Below are positions 6,495 to 10,515 of a stretch of 10,515 nucleotides of DNA, piece by piece (positions within the stretch are counted from its first letter, which is position 1; every line of letters starts with the position of its first letter). The notes beneath the pieces are model-generated. The model saw nothing but the letters and a program-made list of their open reading frames with translations. It was not told the origin of the DNA and ran no database searches. The DNA comes from Candidatus Delongbacteria bacterium. Its GTDB lineage: Bacteria; UBA4055. The stretch spans positions 1 through 10,515 of the forward strand of contig DMTS01000180.1 of NCBI GenBank assembly GCA_003477045.1, written 5' to 3'. The position numbers and the translations under genes are program-made.

Positions 6495-6839
6495 ATGACT
6501 GAAAAACATAATGTAGAATATAAACAAAGCTGGCATGACGACTATCTGAAATGGGTTTGCGGTTTTGCCAACGCTCAAGGCGGATTTGTCAGTATCCTAC
6601 AGAAAGCACAAAAGCAGATCGCGGTAATAAATGAAGCTAAGTTTAACGACAGAATGCTGAAAGCGATAGAATATGTGAAGGAGCATGGAAAAATAACAAA
6701 TGGAGAATATCAGAAAATAAACGATGTATCAAAAGCAACGGCTTCAAGAGATTTAGTAAAGTTAACTGAGGAATATAACATATTGGAACGAACAGGTGTT
6801 ACAGGCGTAGGGACAGCATATTCATTAAAGGGCTCATAA
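6495..6839 (+). CDS. internally deleted Schlafen/AlbA_2-type RecG-like protein (N-terminus joined to winged helix)
   Basis: Only 114 residues remain of what is normally a protein of roughly 400-550. Residues 1-30 carry the characteristic start of AlbA_2/Schlafen-domain (COG2865-type) proteins: V-E-Y-K-x-S-W at 7-13, then Y-L-K-W-V-C-G-F-A-N-A-Q-G-G at 17-30. The rest of that domain and the linker region are absent. From about residue 46 the sequence is the family's C-terminal winged helix: M-L-K-A-I-E-Y-V, then G-K-I-T-N-G-E-Y-Q, then A-S-R-D-L, ending in G-x-G-T-A-Y-S-L-K-G-S. The frame is intact and GAGG at 6484-6487 gives a good start. A DNA-binding mini-protein could be made, but it would lack the Schlafen-type active site. 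A tandem repeat at the stop may also have shortened the tail. Confidence 0.75.
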   Translation: MTEKHNVEYKQSWHDDYLKWVCGFANAQGGFVSILQKAQKQIAVINEAKFNDRMLKAIEYVKEHGKITNGEYQKINDVSKATASRDLVKLTEEYNILERTGVTGVGTAYSLKGS

Positions 6840-6848
6840 AGGGCTCAG
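6827..6848 (+). repeat. 11-base tandem duplication at the stop of the shortened RecG-like gene
   Basis: AAAGGGCTCAT (6827-6837) is followed directly by AAAGGGCTCAG (6838-6848), 10 of 11 bases identical. The TAA stop at 6837-6839 spans the join. Removing one unit would let the frame continue for 12 more codons, V-D-P-G-N-W-P-V-I-A-H, to TAA at 6881-6883. The repeat therefore looks like a slippage duplication that created the present stop, although repetitive K-G-S/K-G-L tails are also natural in this family. Confidence 0.6.
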
Positions 6849-6925
6849 TTGATCCTGGAAATTGGCCGGTAATTGCACATTAAATGACAGAGTGACAGAT
6901 AAGCACAAAACAATTTGAGAAAGAA

Positions 6926-7429
6926 ATGAAAGTTGAATTACGAAAATTAACGAAAAACGACGGTAGAGATATTTACGACATGCTACAGGAAATTGGACCC
7001 GGAGAAAACGGATTCGTCAATAGCGGGTATAATATTACCCTTGAACAATTTACTGAATACTTAGATAAAAATATTAATTTTTCAGAGGGTATCGGACTTG
7101 AAGAAAAATATGTTCCTCAAACTATTTACTGGCTGATCGTCAACGATAAACCGGTCGGTATCGGAAAGCTGAGGCATTATTTAAATGACAATCTGAAAAT
7201 CGTAGGCGGACATATCGGATACTCGATAAGACCATCTGAAAGAAAAAATGGATACGGGAATCTGATCTTGCAAGAAATTCTAAAAGAAGCTCAGAAAATG
7301 AATATAAACGAAGTTCTGCTTACCTGTGATGAAATAAATATCCCTTCCAGAAAAGTAATTGAAAAGAATAACGGTGTATTAGAAAGTATGGAGAACGGGG
7401 AGTGTAAATATTGGATAAAGCAAAAATGA
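6926..7429 (+). CDS. GNAT-family N-acetyltransferase (COG3981-like)
   Basis: This 167-residue protein would transfer an acetyl group from acetyl-CoA to an amine. The acetyl-CoA binding motif A is clear at 95-111, G-H-I-G-Y-S-I-R-P-S-E-R-K-N-G-Y-G, giving the R-x-x-G-x-G pyrophosphate loop at 106-111. Before it, W-L-I-V-N-D-K-P-V-G-I-G-K-L is the central strand pair (69-82). After it, the N-x-P-S-R-K-V-I-E-K-N-N-G segment (138-150) is motif B. The overall pattern matches the predicted-acetyltransferase COG3981 group. Acceptor unknown. GAGAAAG lies just before the ATG. The gene follows the shortened RecG-like gene after 86 bases that hold no convincing promoter or terminator. There is no ribbon-helix-helix partner, so a TacT-type toxin role is unlikely. 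Confidence 0.88.
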   Translation: MKVELRKLTKNDGRDIYDMLQEIGPGENGFVNSGYNITLEQFTEYLDKNINFSEGIGLEEKYVPQTIYWLIVNDKPVGIGKLRHYLNDNLKIVGGHIGYSIRPSERKNGYGNLILQEILKEAQKMNINEVLLTCDEINIPSRKVIEKNNGVLESMENGECKYWIKQK

Positions 7430-7457
7430 GAGGTAACATATTAATATAGGACAACTT

Positions 7458-8453
7458 ATGGAAAAAGATATTTTTGTCAATACGATAAATAATTTCTCGA
7501 ATATCAAAGCTCTTGTAATTGGTGATGTGATGATTGATGTTTATGAGTATTTATTAACCTCGGAAAGCAAACCACTGCATTCAGAGAAACCTGATAAGCG
7601 AGCCTACAAATCTCAAAAATCAGTCAGGACACTTGGAGGAGCAGGCAACGCAGCCGCAAATTTAGCCTCTTTGGGAGTAAAAACGACTTTGATAGGCATT
7701 ACAGGGAATGATGAGTATTATTTTGTGCTCAGAGATATGTGCGATAAAAGTGGAATATCGCATGTTCTGATAAGAGATTCTAAAAGACCGACCACGATAA
7801 AGAACAGACTTTACCTTGATGATCAATATCTATTGAGAAGGGACGATGAATCCACCGATAAGATAGATAACGAAACAGCTTCTACCCTACTCAAAGAGAT
7901 TTTAACAGTCATTCCTAATGTTGATGTGGTGATATTGAGCGATTATAACAAAGGTGTTTTTACTCAAAGACTTGCACAGGATATAATTAATGAGTGTAAA
8001 CTTCATTCCATACCTGTCATAGTGGATTTTAAGCCTGCAAATGTTTCTTTTTTCAAAGGAGCTGATCTAATCGCCCCCAATTTAAATGAAGCTAAAGAAC
8101 TCCAAACTGATTTTTCGATAGAAAGTTTGGAAACAGGATTGAATAATCTTTATAAACAGCTTCAATGCAAAGCTGTAGCGGTAACATTGGATGAGAAAGG
8201 AATTGCGGGATTTAACGGGAAAGATTATTTCCATGTTCACGGGCATAAAGTTCAGGCCATGGATGCGGTCGGATGCGGTGATACGGTACGCGTTGGTTTT
8301 GCTCTTGGAGTATCTTCGGGTCTTTCGATTGAAAAATCGGCTGAACTCGCCAATTATATGGCAGCAGTAATTGTACAAAAACCGAATACTTCTTCGATCA
8401 CGACCGAAGAACTTATTTCATTTATAAATGAAAGATCAACCGGCAGTGTATGA
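7458..8453 (+). CDS. PfkB-family sugar kinase, HldE/RfaE N-terminal-domain type
   Basis: This 331-residue kinase has the ribokinase fold with features of the heptose-7-phosphate kinase half of HldE/RfaE. The first strand is I-G-D-V-M-I-D at 21-27. The glycine-rich loop L-G-G-A-G-N-A-A-A-N-L-A-S-L-G is at 59-73. The branch-specific R-P-T-T-I-K-N-R then Q-Y-L-L-R-R-D-D-E spans 110-131, and S-D-Y-N-K-G is at 161-166. The anion-hole motif with the catalytic aspartate is G-C-G-D-T at 272-276, where the common form is GAGD. No nucleotidyltransferase domain follows, so it is a kinase-only protein. The region after the first strand lacks the R-x-S-P-E-A-P signature of true LPS heptose kinases, so the substrate may be another sugar phosphate. 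AGGA at 7448-7451 precedes the ATG. Confidence 0.87.
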   Translation: MEKDIFVNTINNFSNIKALVIGDVMIDVYEYLLTSESKPLHSEKPDKRAYKSQKSVRTLGGAGNAAANLASLGVKTTLIGITGNDEYYFVLRDMCDKSGISHVLIRDSKRPTTIKNRLYLDDQYLLRRDDESTDKIDNETASTLLKEILTVIPNVDVVILSDYNKGVFTQRLAQDIINECKLHSIPVIVDFKPANVSFFKGADLIAPNLNEAKELQTDFSIESLETGLNNLYKQLQCKAVAVTLDEKGIAGFNGKDYFHVHGHKVQAMDAVGCGDTVRVGFALGVSSGLSIEKSAELANYMAAVIVQKPNTSSITTEELISFINERSTGSV

Positions 8454-8493
8454 AGATAACGGATTGTGTACAATAATATAATAAGGGAAGGAA

Positions 8494-8961
8494 ATGCTGA
8501 TTTCAGATTACGAACAAAGCAAAATGTCTCAAGGGATAAGACAACTGTTCTTGGAAATATATCCTGATGATCCTTCATTGGCAGAAAAAATGAATTTCAA
8601 CGAAAATAGAGTGAGGCATATCTGCACAAAGGTCGCGATGATAAACGGCAAAATCGTCGGGCAAGCTAATGTATTCAGCTTCAAAGGCAGACCCGATATC
8701 GCAAATTTAGGTTACCATATTCATCCGGATTATCGTAATCAGGGAATCGGAGAAAAGCTTTCAAAAGCTACAATAGACAAAGTCAAAAACACAGCTTTAA
8801 GTATTTTACTTATACGCACAGAATTAAAAAATATCGGATCAATAAAATTAGCACGGAAACTTGGATTTACCGAACCGACAAATGAATTTCAAAAAGCAAA
8901 TGAAGAATTAATTTCCAGTGATAACATCAAGGAAATGATTTGTATGGTACTTGATCTATAA
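8494..8961 (+). CDS. GNAT-family N-acetyltransferase
   Basis: This 155-residue single-domain acetyltransferase has motif A at 70-86, ending in H-P-D-Y-R-N-Q-G-I-G, with the acetyl-CoA loop R-N-Q-G-I-G at 81-86. A typical motif B follows, N-I-G-S-I-K-L-A-R-K-L-G-F at 113-125. The preceding strands M-I-N-G-K-I-V-G-Q-A-N-V (49-60) are also as expected. The acetyl acceptor is not predictable. The gene starts 40 bases after the kinase and has a strong purine-rich ribosome site, AAGGGAAGGA (8483-8492). It has no antitoxin-like neighbour and its length is normal for the family. Confidence 0.88.
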   Translation: MLISDYEQSKMSQGIRQLFLEIYPDDPSLAEKMNFNENRVRHICTKVAMINGKIVGQANVFSFKGRPDIANLGYHIHPDYRNQGIGEKLSKATIDKVKNTALSILLIRTELKNIGSIKLARKLGFTEPTNEFQKANEELISSDNIKEMICMVLDL

Positions 8962-8985
8962 ATTATTTTCAGAAAAGGGGTTAAA

Positions 8986-9519
8986 ATGATAGAGCTACGA
9001 TATCCGGAAATAGAAGACGCTGAAGCGTTTTACAATATTTTAAAAGAATTCGACTTCCCTTACTACCACGCTGCAATACCCGCAAGTGTTAAAGCTGAGC
9101 AGGAATGGATCGAAAGAAGAAAATCAAAAAGAGATTCGGGTCTGGAATTCAATTATGCGATCGTTTACGAAGGAAAGGTAATTGGCGGATGCGAGATCAG
9201 GATTAACAAAGAATATCCCCATATCGCCGAATTAGGTTATTTCATAGACATCCTATTCTGGAATAAAGGAATAGCTTCTCAATGCGTAAAATCACTCGAA
9301 GAGATCGCATTTAACCAGCTTGGCATCAAGAGAATTGAGATCAGAATGGATCCTAGAAATGCGGGAAGCGAGAAAGTAGCTGTCAAAAACGGTTACAAGA
9401 AAGAAGGTTTATTGAGAAAAGTAGTGTTCTTTGATAACGAATATCATGACAACCTGCTTTACGGTAAGATGTATGATGATATTGATAATAAGCAAAGCCA
9501 GAAAGGTAAATTAAATTGA
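8986..9519 (+). CDS. GNAT acetyltransferase, RimJ/RimL (Acetyltransf_3) type
   Basis: This 177-residue protein belongs to the RimJ/RimL-like GNAT branch, which acetylates protein N-termini or small molecules. The A-E-L-G-Y-F strand at 81-86 leads into F-W-N-K-G-I-A at 91-97, the acetyl-CoA loop of this branch. The following helix V-K-S-L-E-E-I-A-F-N-Q-L-G (101-113) and the strand I-K-R-I-E-I-R-M-D-P-R-N-A-G-S (114-128) complete motif B. The usual K-N-G-Y-K-K-E-G at 134-141 precedes the final strands. It differs clearly in sequence from the other two GNATs here, so the three are not recent tandem duplicates. AAAAGGGG lies just ahead of the ATG. The stop overlaps the TTG start of the next methyltransferase by 4 bases (TTGA). 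Confidence 0.9.
   Translation: MIELRYPEIEDAEAFYNILKEFDFPYYHAAIPASVKAEQEWIERRKSKRDSGLEFNYAIVYEGKVIGGCEIRINKEYPHIAELGYFIDILFWNKGIASQCVKSLEEIAFNQLGIKRIEIRMDPRNAGSEKVAVKNGYKKEGLLRKVVFFDNEYHDNLLYGKMYDDIDNKQSQKGKLN
9501..9506 (+). promoter_or_regulatory. ribosome binding site supporting a TTG start
   Basis: GAAAGG lies inside the end of the acetyltransferase gene and 9 bases before the TTG at 9516. Together with the conserved A-K-Y-Y-D-L opening of the encoded methyltransferase, it fixes the rare TTG start and suggests re-initiation after the upstream stop. Confidence 0.55.
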
Positions 9520-10274
9520 AAAGACCATTTTACTACTCACAGGCAAAATATTACGATCTGATAATTCCTTCAAAAGCAAAAGAGTATTGCGCTTACATTG
9601 ACGAAAAAATTCAAAGTTTAGGTTTTAATAAACAAGCTAAGATACTTGATGCAGGGTGCGGTACCGGTACCTACTCAGCCGAACTGGCAAAAATAGGTTA
9701 TAACGTTATCGGTGTTGACCTCTCAGATGAGCTGATTAATTTAGCTATTAAAAAGAATTCTTTTAATAACCTGCGCTTTGAGATCGCTGATCTTAAAAAT
9801 ATCTCTTCTGATAATCAGTTTAATATCATCTTATGCAGGGGTGTGTTAAATGATATTTTAAATGACGAAGATCGGGATATGATCTTAAGTAATTTTTCAA
9901 ACAATCTTTTACCCGGTGGTATACTGATCTTTGATGTAAGAGAATGGGAAAATACAAAGATTAAGAATATGCGAAATAAAGTGTATGAAAAAGAAGTTAA
10001 AATAGATGGCGGCAGCTTGAAATTCACAAGTATTTCCGAACTTGATAATGCGAACAAAATTCTTAAAGTGAAGGAAACTCACCTGATAACGCAAAACAAG
10101 CGTGAAGAAATCTATGAATACGATTTCAGAATGCGCTGCTGGACTATAGATGAAATTGAAGAAAGGTTGGTGAAGAATAATTTTACTGATATAGTTTTTT
10201 ATAATGACTATTCATTTTCAAAAGATGATATTACTAACGATAAAATTACTGTTGTTGCAAGAAAAAGAATTTAA
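9516..10274 (+). CDS. class I SAM-dependent methyltransferase, TTG start
   Basis: This 252-residue methyltransferase opens with the common A-K-Y-Y-D-L-I motif (10-16) just before the cofactor domain. Motif I is I-L-D-A-G-C-G-T-G-T-Y-S at 43-54, and D68 in I-G-V-D-L-S would hold the adenosine ribose. The strand I-I-L-C-R-G-V-L-N-D at 104-113 is motif IV-like. L-L-P-G-G-I-L-I-F-D-V-R-E-W at 131-144 is the typical post-I strand region. The C-terminal F-R-M-R-C-W-T-I-D-E-I-E (about 204-215) forms the substrate-side sheet seen in this group. No specific acceptor can be named. It is translationally coupled to the RimJ/RimL-type acetyltransferase, so the two may act on the same substrate, though this is inference. 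Confidence 0.88.
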   Translation: MKRPFYYSQAKYYDLIIPSKAKEYCAYIDEKIQSLGFNKQAKILDAGCGTGTYSAELAKIGYNVIGVDLSDELINLAIKKNSFNNLRFEIADLKNISSDNQFNIILCRGVLNDILNDEDRDMILSNFSNNLLPGGILIFDVREWENTKIKNMRNKVYEKEVKIDGGSLKFTSISELDNANKILKVKETHLITQNKREEIYEYDFRMRCWTIDEIEERLVKNNFTDIVFYNDYSFSKDDITNDKITVVARKRI

Positions 10275-10284
10275 GGGAAATTAG

Positions 10285-10515
10285 ATGGATTACAGCAAAT
10301 ATTGGTCGGAAACTCAACAAACTATAAGCATACTGGACAATCATCGTACGCTCAGATTTAATAATAAGAATATCAAAAAAATTATTGATTTTTTCGATGT
10401 GAAACCCGATATAAGACTTTTAGATTCAGGCTGCGGAACCGGAGTTTTAATTGAAGCTATATCAGAGTATTATAAGGGAGAAATCTATCTTGCCGGTATA
10501 GACAGGGATGTGAAT
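10285..10515 (+). CDS. class I SAM-dependent methyltransferase, 3' end outside the window
   Basis: The first 77 codons of another methyltransferase are visible before the window ends. Motif I is L-L-D-S-G-C-G-T-G-V-L at 45-55, followed by I-E-A-I-S and then a second strand, Y-L-A-G-I-D at 68-73, whose aspartate would contact S-adenosylmethionine. AGGGA at 10274-10278 lies 6 bases before the ATG, and the gene begins 10 bases after the previous methyltransferase, so the two are probably co-transcribed. The N-terminal W-S-E-T and N-H-R-T-L-R-F segments differ from both other methyltransferases here. The substrate domain is not in view, so only the fold can be stated. Confidence 0.85.
   Translation, partial: MDYSKYWSETQQTISILDNHRTLRFNNKNIKKIIDFFDVKPDIRLLDSGCGTGVLIEAISEYYKGEIYLAGIDRDVN

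Noticed and set aside
6860..6874. Apparent palindrome AATTGGCCGGTAATT
   Set aside because: Only the outer AATT blocks pair; the central bases mismatch, so it is not a real inverted repeat or terminator.
6849..6925. TTGATC and later AT-rich bases as a promoter for the GNAT gene at 6926
   Set aside because: No -10 hexamer occurs at acceptable spacing; the nearest AT-rich match is about 24 bases away.
8477..8482. Perfect TATAAT ahead of the GNAT gene at 8494
   Set aside because: No -35-like hexamer lies 16-18 bases upstream and there is no TGn extension. Transcription would begin only a few bases before the ATG and cut off the ribosome site. It is likely chance in AT-rich DNA.
6926..9519. GNATs as TacT/AtaT-type toxins
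   Set aside because: No small ribbon-helix-helix or similar antitoxin gene lies beside any of the three.
1..10515. CRISPR array, tRNA or rRNA genes, insertion sequence or integron attC sites
   Set aside because: No regularly spaced repeats, cloverleaf-like segments, transposase or integrase gene, or terminal inverted repeats were seen on either strand, and the gaps between genes are too short for most of these.

Overview
The window is a low-GC, densely packed bacterial segment in which every supported gene lies on the + strand. Gaps between genes are mostly 10-40 bases; the longest are about 98 and 86 bases, so no stretch of 300 bases lacks a gene. TGA, TAA and TAG all serve as stops, so the genetic code is standard. 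The kinase resembling heptose-phosphate kinases and the polysaccharide-deacetylase family fit an uncultured Gram-negative-type bacterium. I cannot name the phylum from this sequence.

Layout: (1) 1-2119 holds the 3' part of a polysaccharide-deacetylase-like gene, a two-helix membrane protein with a zinc ribbon, and an HD-domain phosphohydrolase whose start overlaps the zinc-ribbon gene. (2) 2140-3797 is a self-contained abortive-infection / type IV toxin-antitoxin module of the AbiE kind. It has its own near-consensus promoter, an inverted repeat at the expected transcription start, an AbiEi-type antitoxin and an AbiEii-type nucleotidyltransferase toxin joined by an ATGA overlap. (3) 3837-4414 holds two relics: a short protein that looks like the two ends of a predicted zinc aminopeptidase joined together, and a 34-codon ORF that is the start and end of an HD-domain gene paralogous to the one at 1526. 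(4) 4425-6459 holds tyrosyl-tRNA synthetase (tyrS) and a class I methyltransferase. (5) 6495-6839 is a third shortened gene: the first part of a Schlafen/AlbA_2 RecG-like protein joined to its C-terminal winged helix. (6) 6926-10515 is a run of small-molecule or macromolecule modifying enzymes: GNAT, HldE/RfaE-type PfkB kinase, GNAT, GNAT, methyltransferase, and a methyltransferase cut by the window edge.

The genes do not form one recognisable pathway. The content (toxin-antitoxin pair, stand-alone GNATs and methyltransferases, relics) looks like an accessory region built by stepwise gain and decay around tyrS. The most notable signal is that three genes within 3 kb share one unusual architecture: authentic N-terminus and authentic C-terminus joined in frame, with the catalytic middle missing. 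One of them can be compared directly with an intact paralog inside the same window.
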